A stretch of DNA of 45,339 nucleotides from Ophryocystis elektroscirrha (Eukaryota > Apicomplexa > Conoidasida > Neogregarinorida > Ophryocystidae). Shown here one piece after another: positions 22,920 through 34,076 of this stretch. The stretch lies in assembly GCA_030141585.1 (NCBI GenBank), contig JAQIFP010000043.1:31084-76422 (forward strand). Reading direction: 5' to 3'. The translations under genes and the position numbers were made by a program. The notes below the pieces were generated by a model that saw nothing but the letters and a program-made list of their open reading frames with translations, did not search any database and was not told the origin of the DNA. Position 1 is the stretch's first letter. Each line of letters begins with the position of its first letter.

Positions 22920-25888
22920 AATATATTTATGTGTATTATACTTCAGTAAAATAGGTTATATACTATGTATGTCTTTCTTATAAATCAATATAAAAGTATT
23001 TTAATATACTTATTTGAAATAACCTGTTAACTATGTCATTACAACAATTACATTTGATAGTGGAACTAAGTGTAAATTATAGCCTAAGAAATAAGCTACC
23101 TGACACTATTATATACCAATGATCTAATTAAATCACTAATAATTGTACATATACTTTTACACAATAATGCACCTCTTATAAAACTCTAGGAAATAATATA
23201 CTTACGGAAAGTCGTTTAAAGAGTATATTAGAACTAATATATCTTGAACCAAATCTTTTAATATTATATATAATCAAAAAGCTTACTGTCATATAAAGTC
23301 TCCGGTATTTTCGTGAACATTAATAGAGTGTAAAGAATTTGAAGACATTTAAAAAACGGACTTTTGCTGCAAAATTTGATTTTGCTTAGAAAAAATTCAA
23401 TTAAAGGTTTTACAGAATTTAAAGTTTCCCTATCACTTTTATCACTTTCACAGATCAGATCTGCGTCATTTAACGTTTCGTTCAAATTATTTTCTACAAC
23501 ATTTTTTTTTGCACTCCCGATAAAACATGTTGAAACAATTAAAAAAAGTTCCCAAAACTTAGCTAATTAAGAAAATAAACATTATATAACCCATTACTTT
23601 GGTCAAAATAATTTGAACTTTTTTTTATGAATAGCGGAGGAATTTCAGATTGCTTAAGAATTGAATCAAGTGAGTTGAATATAAGAGTATTTTTAATTTC
23701 ATTGAGATTCCTATAAACTTCAATTATCTGATCACTATTATCCCCTTGGTACAAATACTTATCAAGAAAGTATGCGTCAAAACTTAGAAACTTTTCACTC
23801 TCAATATCTGCTTCATATTCCAAGTAAATTTTATAGGTTTTGTGTAATATAAGTAAAGAAATAGGTAAAGGTGCTCGCATAACATAAAAAGTTCCCAATC
23901 GATCAACCTCATTTACTATCAGAATATGAGAATTAGAGGGAGATAAAAAGCAACCTGTAATACATTCCAAGTAATTAGGTAAACATATTGATATTTGAAT
24001 TACACAAAATTAATGAGAATTTTTATTTATGACTATATACTGAAGCATAAAATATTTCATACAATTAGATAAGTACCAAACTGAGAAAATATAACAGTGC
24101 AATACAATAGCTGCCTATATGTTATTTTTAAATACATACAATTGTAAAATTAGGTAATTACCTTTAAATGTGGGATCCGTTGGAAAGTAATTTGCTTTTT
24201 CTTCTTTGTCGGGAGTATTTTGAAAATAGAGATCAGAATTGACGTTATTCCATAAAGAGAAATTTAATAAAGTTCCTTTTGTATTCCATACACTTATGTA
24301 ACCTCGATCGTCGAGACAGCATATTCTTGCTTGATCTGTATCGAAGGGAACGACGAAGAGGCTTAATAATGCGCTTTTGTGCGAATTTTCTAAGCATACA
24401 GTGCTTTCTTGTGAAATAATAAAAACGTCTTGAGATTGGAGGACAATTATTGTATCATTAAACGATTTTATCTCGCTCACTGGTATATTTATATTCAGTT
24501 TATAGTGCCGGATTTTTTTGGAAACTTTAACTTGTAAATCATTATCTATATAATACTCCACTTGATATATGGATCCGCAAGCGGTTCCTAAATACAATTT
24601 ATTCCCATTATATGAAGACATTGAATGCACATGAACATATGATATCAATAAACTTTCTATTTGCACTCCAAATACGCAACTATATCTGTTACTCTCAAAA
24701 TCCAAATACCATATTAAACATACATCTCCCCCATATGTTAAAAATAAAATTCCTTTTTCATAAGTATGTCTACACACAAGCGATATTAACTAATCTGATT
24801 AGGCTCAAAGTTCTTATCTATTTACTTAATACTGTTATAAATAACTTTGCTTCATTAATTATTCATGCTTCATTCTTATTTATTCTGACTAGTGTAATTA
24901 ACACTTACATACTTCAAGCTGTATTTATATACATATATATATATATCTATAATCATATAGTATAATATATATACATGATACTATATAGTATGTATACATA
25001 TATATTAATATATATTAATACAATATATATATATATATATATACATGTAGACATGTAATATATATACATATTTATTACATATATATATTTATTTATATAT
25101 TGTAGATAAATATATATATATATTTTACTTTTATTACAGCCTTTATTTAAAGAGTTTTTACCTTAATATTACTGTAAACATAAGTTATTAGCATCTATTT
25201 ATAATGAAGCGAAATATTTAACATATTAAATGATAAGAATTACTTGTCTTTGTAGCGTGAACCAAAAGTAAATTTGGGGCTATGTTTGAATTCAAACTTT
25301 TTGAGACTGAATTCAGATGCCGTTATAAATAAAGTATTGCTTATCGAATAAACTGTGGTCAAAAACTTTTTTGTTAACTCTTGTAACGTAGATTTTAGCT
25401 CAAATAAAACAAACTAGAAAAAATTGTATACACGTTAATAGTCTTTACGTATTTAATTTTGATATCTTCCGACAATTGAAGACAAAATATATTTCCATTT
25501 CTTGTAGTAGTAACGCATATTTTTAAGCACCCTTTTTGAGTATTTAGTTCTATTACATCAGAGACATAAAAGCTAAAAAAATATCTATTAAATTGTCAAT
25601 TACTCCTCAATCGATTTTACTTGTAATTGCAATATTGTCTCTAACTCGTCATGAACAAGTTTTTTGACTGTTGGCTTCATTCCTATTCGCTGACTACCTG
25701 GTACCACTTCCTTAAGTGATTTACAATAAAATTCATGATCTTCGTATTCCTTGTAAAAAGCAGTGTTGCCTATCCAACACCATGTAAAATATGAATATAT
25801 ATATATATATATATGCTTTTATATAGGTTCATATATGTACATGTTATAAAATTATATATGTTTATATGTTTATATATGTATATCTTTG

Positions 25889-25919
<31 letters not shown>

Positions 25920-26644
25920 GTATGAAAATATGTATATATTCAAATATGTATATATTCAAATATGTATATATGTCTATATGTTTATTAAGATATAAATATA
26001 TCTCTATTTATATATGTATATATACTTATGTCTATATGCCTATATGTCTATATGCCTATATGTCTATATGTCTATATGTCTATAGTCTATATAGACATAT
26101 AACAAGTAACTATTTATGTGTAAAATTGAATTAAAATAAGTATTTAAACTTCGCCTATATAAAGTATTTGTATCCGCTTTGACATAATCAAAATTTTGTA
26201 TATCTTAAAAACTGATAAATGCGCAATTTAAATTTATTTATAGCATAAATACGGCGTTAATATATCTAACTTATTGAATATAAACGTTTCTTAACGCGTG
26301 CGCAATATATATATATATATATATATTTATTTATTAGATGCAACGCTGTGCACATAAAGATTGTATCAAATAGTATGAATAGTAATACCATTAAGAAAAA
26401 AGGTTTGGGACAATGCAAGTTCTTTAAGATTTTCCAAGAAAATGCATATATTAGTGGTAAAATAATGGATTGGAGATAGTTTTGTCGGTTTATGGAAAAA
26501 TCGTAGTATATCATAAATTTCAATTGTCTTTTTGCGAGTTATTAATAATAGATTTGATGAAGTCCATTTTAAATTGATAAAGTCATCCAAAGGTATCAAC
26601 GCAAACTCTTGAGGTCCAATACCCAGTATATCATACGGTTTCAT
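22323..26644 (-). CDS. Probable TFIIIC subunit (GTF3C4/TFIIIC90-like): beta-propeller plus C-terminal zinc domain
   Basis: Ten minus-strand exons (26644-26389, 25769-25604, 25572-25449, 25413-25244, 24769-24162, 23954-23598, 23562-23287, 23254-23206, 22679-22468, 22432-22323) fit in phase to 775 residues. The N-terminal half looks like a WD40-type propeller: [20 protein letters not shown], then [31 protein letters not shown], and [21 protein letters not shown] helical middle is followed by a C-terminal cysteine cluster: CSICN, later [23 protein letters not shown] and CFICL. This order of paired Cys with an internal His resembles the zinc domain of TFIIIC 90-kDa subunits, and the length is close to the human protein. 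That name is inference; SEA/GATOR2-type WD-RING proteins are the alternative. If right, it acts in RNA polymerase III recruitment at tRNA genes. Several introns are 31-36 nt. Confidence 0.6.
22860..22925. repeat. (TA)n microsatellite in an intron of the TFIIIC-like gene
   Basis: An uninterrupted TA run of about 40 bases, with AATAATAA before it, inside the intron 22680-23205. Confidence 0.8.
24920..25120. repeat. TA-rich repeat in intron 4 of the TFIIIC-like gene
   Basis: TATATA, ATATACATG and TATTAATA units fill most of the intron 24770-25243. Open frames here are repeat translations. Confidence 0.7.
25795..26097. repeat. TA-rich intron with 8- and 16-bp tandem units
   Basis: Inside intron 1 (25770-26388) of the TFIIIC-like gene. 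The unit ATATGTATATATTCAA is repeated at 25928-25968. From about 26028 to 26090, the octamers TATGTCTA and TATGCCTA alternate for about eight copies. (TA)n precedes both. Confidence 0.8.
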
Positions 26645-26835
26645 AAATAGCCCTATAAATACAAATAAAATAGCTATAATGTATATATAGTTTCAAGACA
26701 GTAAATTGTTATTATTGCTAATAAAATTGCTGATTTAATAGGATTCTTTAGAAAAACACAGCAATATTCATTTAAACAAAAAATTATTTATAAATTTATT
26801 GAAAATAATGCTTATTTATTAAGTAAAAAAAAAAG

Positions 26836-28473
26836 TTAACCATTTTGTGATTGTAAAGTTTCTGAATAAGCAGCGACCCGTAAAAAATCTGAATACGTAA
26901 TTTGCGGCTGGAAGTTTGTGACACGTTTAAGAATAAATAAAGCAATGTCCTTTGAGTTCCAGTAATTATATGACTTGTTATATATATACATGTCCGAGTA
27001 AACTATATCAGGATCCGTGGTTTCAAAATCCAATCTAACGGGAAGTTCAAGGCCTGAGTTCGATTCGCCTTCATTTACAATATCCACGTCATCCAAATTA
27101 ATATTTGATGGTAGCTTTGATTCGACTAAGTTTGAGTGGTGACCAGATACAAGCTGTTTCACAATGTATTCTTTATCCTTGGAACTTGATATATTCATTA
27201 CATCCATTAATGTGTTTAATCTAGTTACACGTCGTTCAGCTCGTTTTGTTTGTCCTTTCATGTTTAAAGAAGCTAATTTTGGTTTTCGAGAGTGTGTGCC
27301 ATAACGTATGTCAGCGTGGATAGGTAATTTATATACATTTATTCTTTCATCTTCTTCAACACCTTAGCGAAAGTTTTCAGAAGCATTTATATACTCTTTA
27401 TTAAGAAATCAATTTATCGTAACTATTGCTAATTATATTGATTATTATAAAATTATTATATATTTATATATAAAACATATTATTCATTTATATGTGATCG
27501 TATATTTATAATATTTGTGTATGATATAATAATTTAATAATATAATAACATAATAATATAATAATATAATAATATAATAATATAATAATATAATAATATA
27601 ATAATATAATAATATATCATATTATGTATATATATAAATATGATAATATATTATATTATGTATATATATAAATATAATAATATATTATATATAGTATATA
27701 TATATATATATACTTTTTTTAAGTATACTAGTTTATTATTTTTATGACTAGTAATATTTGCTATAAATCAAATATTATGTCTATATATAATATAAATTAT
27801 TCATTTATATGTGGTCGCTTATTTCCAATATATTTTGTATAATCTAATGTACATATATATATATATATAGTTAACTTACTTAGCTTGAACGTTCTTGCAA
27901 GTCTTGCAGTAGCTGTTTCAAGCTTGGAAAGTTTAACGGCTCGATTAATAATCATATTATTTTTATGATTAGGTAAAATAACGCTAGAAGGAAGAATTGT
28001 AGCTGAAGGATAATAAAGTGGTTCTAGACGACTACTTCCCAAATCATCAGAATGGAAAATATTGTAAACTTTAGTTTTATATGGAAGCCACAGTTCAGCG
28101 TTTTCGGACAATAATATATGTTTACTTAACGGACAACTAAGCAGAAATATTGCACCAATATTGAAGCCATTAAAACTCAGTGGTTTCTCTGTAAATTCTT
28201 CTGTTTTTTGAACTATATGGTCAAAAACTTTAGGGCGTGAGTTTAGATTCAAGCTTCTTGAAATTTGAGAGCTGTATGTAACTAATTCTTCTATTTCCTG
28301 TTTTTTATTTAAGCTTGCGTTAGTTTTTGAAGCTTGTATGAAAAAACTATTAGAGACAGGTTTGCTTTCACTTAAAACGTCCCAAGAAGCGTTAGAGGCT
28401 ACAGTTCTCTATAAAACTAATTATATTCAAAAATATATAAAATGTTCATTTTATCAATAAAATTCAAATTAAT

Positions 28474-28526
<53 letters not shown>

Positions 28527-29460
28527 CATAATTATATAATACATAATTATTATACATAATTATATATATTCTATAACTATATATGTCTATATAACTATAT
28601 ATATATAACTATAATTCTGAATATATATATTAAAATATATAAGTTTATATAATTATAACTATATATATATATATATATATTAATAATAATATATGTATAT
28701 ATAGATATGTGTAGCTATATATGCATATATAGATTTATGTAGCTATTTATGTATATATAGGTTTATGAAGTTATATATGTATATATAGATATTTGTAGTT
28801 ATATATATATATTTAGCGTAAATGACAGAAGCTATACATTCATAGATTCCTATATTATTTTTTGGTTTTAAAGTACCTTGCTTTTTAAGAATTCGTATAA
28901 AACCAATCCGCCAGTCCCATTTGCTACAAATACTACAACTGCCTTTCTGTAAGTTTCGTATTTTTTCTAAAAATTTTTGCATTTAAATTACTTACGTTAA
29001 CTGCTTTTTGAATTGCAGTTTCAATTCGAGTATTTAACGCTTTAAAAAAAGCGTTTTGGACGTTTTTATTTAATAATCCAAATAATCCAAAAAATACTTC
29101 TTTCCCATTAGTACTAATATTGTCAATATTTATTGGTGACTCCTCTTTCAAAATTTCTTTAGCTGCTATATTTAATAAAGATATCCAATTTATGAATTCT
29201 AAATGTATTGGAGATTTAATTTCCCAAAACCATTCTTCCCTAGTAGTTTTTAATGTTTCCCAAAATAATTTTTCATCATGATAATTGTCGGGAGTAGAAA
29301 AACTGTAATTATTTAAAACAAAAATAATACAACCATTGGCCTTATCAAAACTTTCAGAAATATCTTTTGTAAGCTCCACTGAATTACTTGATGCTAGTAA
29401 TTTTAAAGAATCAGAATAATCTCTCTCATATGATATTGGGTTTTCCGACAATGAATGCAT
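26836..29460 (-). CDS. Orphan 528-residue protein, family not recognised
   Basis: Four minus-strand exons (29460-28996, 28942-28877, 28408-27880, 27362-26836) join in frame to 528 residues. I do not recognise it. It has no signal peptide or membrane helix. Residues about 40-150 look folded and helix-rich (KLFWETLKTTREEWFWEIKS; EVFFGLFGLLNKNVQNAFF). The small exon 2 encodes a strand-like AVVVFVANGTGGLVLYEFLK. Then comes a Ser/Asn-rich linker, another folded stretch (NGFNIGAIFLLSCPLSKHIL; ENAELWLPYKTKVYNIF) and a basic region (GTHSRKPKLASLNMKGQTKR AERR). The end carries ITYSDFLRVAAYSETLQ. The exon 2 boundaries are inferred from frame: the acceptor used is AAAG at 28943. All-in-frame splicing across four exons supports a real gene. 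The stop is 191 bp upstream of the TFIIIC-like start on the same strand. Confidence 0.7.
27527..27715. repeat. Octamer array (TAATATAA)n and a ~42-bp tandem duplication
   Basis: The octamer TAATATAA repeats about nine times at 27538-27612. It is followed by two copies of a unit of about 42 bases containing TATTATGTATATATATAAAT, at about 27618-27695, and then (TA)n. All are in intron 3 (27363-27879) of the orphan protein gene. Confidence 0.8.
28468..28810. repeat. TA-rich repeat in intron 2 of the orphan gene
   Basis: (TA)n at 28478-28523, then TAATACATAATTAT units and ATATATGTATATATAGRTTTATGTAG-like units (three to four copies at 28690-28800), all inside the intron 28409-28876. Confidence 0.75.
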
Positions 29461-30012
29461 GTTAATTCATCTAAAATTTTACATTGTAAATTTGCGATAA
29501 GCTATGAAAAAAATAAAAATTAATTTATATTTTAATTTATAATAATTTATTTTGCTATAATTATTTGATTTTTTTTTATAATTTTAATTAACAAAGGGGA
29601 GTTCATAATACGTAATTTTTATATTATTAATTTAGCAAAAATAAAAAGTATTCATTTTCGAATAAAGTTATAGAAACACATTATAAGTTTGCAAAAAACA
29701 ATTAAAATCAAAAATTAATAATACTTTTAAAAATTATTACAAGTAATACATTTGAAACTTATTTTACATATCTGTTGATTTAAACTGTCTATATGATATA
29801 ATTATTTATTAAAAATTATAAGAAAGACTTAAATTATTATAAATATTTCTGCGGAATAAATATTGAACTATAATCTGAATGCGAGAATTATTTTTGGGTT
29901 TTTTCTATTTTTGAATGGTATTGTATGTTAATTTTAAAAAAATTGCAGAACTCTCTAAAATATATATGCTGCAATAATACAAGTGTACATAACAGTCAAT
30001 ATTAAATAAAAT
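29461..30012. promoter_or_regulatory. Shared head-to-head intergenic region, orphan gene / THOC3-like gene
   Basis: 552 bp between divergent start codons, rich in A and T runs, no coding signal. It must hold two promoters, but no motif was recognised. Confidence 0.45.
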
Positions 30013-31490
30013 ATGAATACAAATTCTGAATTTTTTAATTTTAGGCATTCTTATACAAACACACAAGGTACTAATTTAGTAAAATTATATAAATTTTCCA
30101 CCGTAAAGAATAATTTTACATATGTTAACATATAATAATATCCATACATAATAATGATATATATTTGTATCTATAGAGATATTTATATTTGTATATATAT
30201 ATATATATATATATAATCACATACTTTTATATATACTTAGATATATATATTTATATTGAATTTTATACATAACTATAGTTATATATACTTATATATATGC
30301 TTATATATATACTTATACATATACTTATATGTATACTTATATTGATATATATATATATATATATATTTAATCATATATTTGAGCATAGAATAAGTTATAC
30401 CATTTAGTATTAGATAATTGATTGAAAATTTATTTTATAACAGTGGTTGTTTCCCCGGATACTGCATTGAGAAGAAAAGATTTGCTTCAAGCTTTTACTA
30501 AGCTAAATGTAAATTCTTCGGGAGAAGTTCAAAGAATTTTTTTGAAGCCACCTACTGTTTCCTCTTTTTTGTATATCCCTGCTTCAAAAAAACCCAAGTA
30601 AGTACATATATATAAGTCATATAAAAATAAATTAGAATTGATGATTCACTTATATATCGAATTTTTTACAATAAAGAATTACTTCCATCAGTTTGTGAAA
30701 TATCTAATTTGTCCTCCGAGCCATTAGAGCCTCAAAATCCCAAATTGGAATCATCAGCTTCTGTAAAGAACAGATCGAGTGTAAAAAATCTAAAAAATGC
30801 TAGAATACAAATAGAACTTTAACCGTCGTATACAGAAAGCTGTTTTTTCCCAGTCAAATATTCTTTATCCTGGGGTAATGGCTTAAATGCGCACAGTAGT
30901 CATTTAGAACATTATTGGCGCTGACTGGACTTGTGATGGGAAATTTGTATTAGTTTGCTGCCATCAAGGAGTTTTGCTTGGCGAAATTACAACTGTACGT
31001 GTCTTAATTATAAACGAAATACAAAGATGTCTTTTGTTTCTTCTGTTCTTGATACCTTTCAATCTATCGCCAGTCACCCTAAAATTCCGCATTTATTTGC
31101 TGCAATTCTGAACCAAAACTCTGTAGTTGTTTATGTAAGCTCAAATTAACACATTTTTTATAATATTTACAAATTCCTAAACTCAATTTTATTTCTACCA
31201 TATCTATATGTATATATGTATATATGTATATATGTATATATGTATATATGTATATATGTATATATGTATATATGTATATATGTATATATGTATATATGTA
31301 TATATGTATATATGTATATATGTATATATGNNNNNNNNNNNNNNNNNATATGTATATATGTATATATGTATATATGTATATATGTATATATGTATATATG
31401 TATATATGTATATATGTATATATGTATATATGTATATATGTATATATGTATATATGTATATATGTATATATGTAAATATGTATATATGTA

Positions 31491-31577
<87 letters not shown>

Positions 31578-32502
31578 GTGTATATATCAATTGTTTATTA
31601 TAAACAATGTCTGTTCATATATAGCAAGTTAGCCTTTATATTATATAACAAAGCTATGTAATCACAACTATATGTACCTTTAATTTAAATTATAATTTTT
31701 CAGCTATCATGTATTATTTATTAAAAAAATAATGATTTACTGTCAACAGAGTGTATGTATAATTAAATTTTTATTTATATATCGTATTAAGTATATTTGC
31801 TTACATGTTACTTGTAGGAAATCTCCCAACGTCCTGCTAAATCGGGCTCTAGTACGCATTTGATGAAGGTAGTTTATACTATTTAATTTATACTTCAACT
31901 TTGTAACTTTTATATAATAATGACATAAAAAATTTATAATATTGAATTATATTTGTATATATATATATATATTTGTATGTCGTTTTAAGGTGGTTGCCGA
32001 AGTTAAATTCACTAATGCAGTTTTATCAAATAAATGTCTGACTTGGTCTCCGGATGGAACTTATTTGCTAGCTAGCAACAATGATAACGGAATTTATGTA
32101 ATAACCGTATATAGATTTATAGATAAAAATAAATTGTATATTATAAACAAAAATTACATTTTTGGTCTTTAAATACAAATCGTTTACTATCATACTTTAA
32201 TAAATTTTTCATATATATAAATATATATATTTTTATATATGAATATCTAATTATATATGTATAAATATGTATATATATGTATATATGTATGTAATATTTA
32301 TATCTATATATATGTATGTATGTATGTATGTGTATGTATATATGTATATATATATGTGTATCCATTTGTATATCTATATGTATATATATTTATGTAGATA
32401 TTTATGTATACATAGGAATGTTTATATATTTGTGTGTATACATTTATATAAATGTATGTATATTTGTATGTATAAATTTATATGTATAAATATCTGCACA
32501 TG

Positions 32503-32536
<34 letters not shown>

Positions 32537-33014
32537 CAAATATATATGTATATATAAAATAAAGTTATAATTACTATAATATTGAACTATGAGCAATCAG
32601 GAATGTATGAATAATTAAACTATTTTATTTTAGCTTATGGAGTTCGAATCACTTGTTTCGCCTTCAGCTGATCCAAAGTCTTCACGCCTTAGACGAATAT
32701 TAAAAATGGCAGCACAAACTAAACTTGAATATCATCCCGTAGCTGCAAAGTTTATGCAAACTGCTAGGACTAAATTTCAACATTCCATGGAAAGGAGTTT
32801 TTCTAAAGCAGCTTTTTTTTTTCAAGAAACTTTCCCTCAGGATGTAAATGACGACCTTATTACTATTTTATATGTCGCCACTGAAGGAGGCAGGTTATTC
32901 ATGAATGTAATAATTCATAAATATTTAGATAAATATATATATATACTTATCTATATTTATTTATTAATATGAATAAATATATTATATATATATTTATAAA
33001 TATATATATCTATA

Positions 33015-33047
<33 letters not shown>

Positions 33048-33854
33048 TTTGTATTATTAAAATAGATAAAAATTACGTAAGCAATATTATGAAAAATACA
33101 TTATATAAATTAACGAGATATATTACCTAATAATAAAGATTTGCTGTATCAATATAGCTATAAAAACTTAAAGATAACTATGTATATGTATTGACATTTA
33201 ATTGTATCTGTATTAAAATTATAATATTGTAGATTTTCCCGTTAAATGATATGGAGAATAAAAACGCCATAATACTTGATAATTTCAAAGAAATATATAA
33301 AACAACATTCAATATTTGTTCTCTTGATATAGATCATCAAAATGGTAAATAAGCATATTTTTATATTACTAGGACAATATTTATTATGTGGAATGGAAGA
33401 TGACCACATAGTATGTTTAGATGTATTCAAAAATACTACTTTGGAGACGTTATACAAAACTATGGGTGTAATTTAAATGTTAAACTATACCGTTTTAGCC
33501 TGTTACAAATATATCTATACACAATAATGATTTATTTGCTGTTTGGTCTGTGGATGTGAGTCCTTTTGATGATACACGGGGTCAAGATTCCTCTGCAGAT
33601 GATACGCGCACTAATAAAACTTTTGTTGCTTTGACAACTACTTCATATTTCGAGCCAATATGGAAGCTCAATACAGCTGCTTCGGTAGTAGCTTTAAAGT
33701 AAGTGCAAAATATACATATTGTCTCTTTTATAGATGCCATCCCTACAGAACACTCTTTCTAGTAGCATATGAAATTAATGCTCTTAGAACACACAGCTTG
33801 AATACCCAAGCTGGGTCCCAAAATAGATGCGTTATGGTTATATCAATACATTAG
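30013..33854 (+). CDS. WD40 protein, probable THO complex subunit 3 (THOC3/TEX1-like)
   Basis: Thirteen exons (30013-30067, 30444-30597, 30677-30762, 30815-30874, 30908-30994, 31027-31134, 31818-31868, 31990-32097, 32634-32906, 33233-33344, 33373-33467, 33499-33698, 33734-33854) encode about 503 residues. WD40 blades are visible: [17 protein letters not shown], then [56 protein letters not shown] with [10 protein letters not shown], and a final blade [20 protein letters not shown]. The order and the last blade resemble THOC3, an mRNA-export factor of the TREX complex, with RBBP5/Swd1 as an alternative. About 100 residues before the first blade are not WD40, and one blade carries an insert (32634-32906) with basic [15 protein letters not shown]. 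Junction 30597/30677 is one base out of phase, next to a run of seven A. The array at 31201-31590 is in intron 6. Confidence 0.6.
30180..30370. repeat. TA-rich repeat with ACTTATATATATRC units
   Basis: In intron 1 (30068-30443) of the THOC3-like gene. The unit TATATACTTATAYATA recurs about six times at 30280-30345, with (TA)n on both sides. Confidence 0.7.
31201..31590. repeat. Octamer array (TATATATG)n with a 17-N gap, THOC3-like intron 6
   Basis: About 35 copies of TATATATG run from about 31205 to 31500, broken by 17 Ns at 31331-31347. They decay into (TA)n and TATG steps up to 31590. The array is inside the intron 31135-31817. The same octamer forms the array in PIG-A intron 5, about 16 kb away. 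Confidence 0.97.
32195..32560. repeat. TA/TATG-rich repeat in THOC3-like intron 8
   Basis: Tetramer TATG, octamer TATATATG and (TA)n blocks are mixed within the intron 32098-32633. Open frames here are repeat translations. Confidence 0.8.
32930..33048. repeat. (TA)n-rich repeat in THOC3-like intron 9
   Basis: TATATA and TTTATTAATA blocks inside the intron 32907-33232. Confidence 0.7.
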
Positions 33855-33895
33855 TATCTTTATTTTATAAATTTAACAAATTGAAAGTTGAATGA

Positions 33896-34033
33896 TTAAT
33901 CATTTCCAACGTTCTTCAAAATTCCAATCTGCAAATAAAACAATTTACTATATAGCTAAAAAAAAAAGACCATAATTAAATAATTAATCGATTTATAGTT
34001 TTTATTTATGCTCTTTGTAACAGTTACGTAAAG

Positions 34034-34076
<43 letters not shown>

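Noticed and set aside
27000..29460. Orphan protein as a condensin kleisin (Barren/NCAPH) or DONSON
   Set aside because: Only weak, scattered resemblance (GAIFLLS, FFKAL), without the ordered motifs of either family.
15123..31590. Direct octamer repeats considered as a CRISPR-like array or centromeric satellite
   Set aside because: No spacers, no repeat unit of CRISPR length, and the arrays are short and sit inside introns of housekeeping genes.
31204..31632. Long overlapping frames on both strands around the second octamer array
   Set aside because: Same cause: octamer repeat within an intron of the THOC3-like gene, with Ns translated as X.
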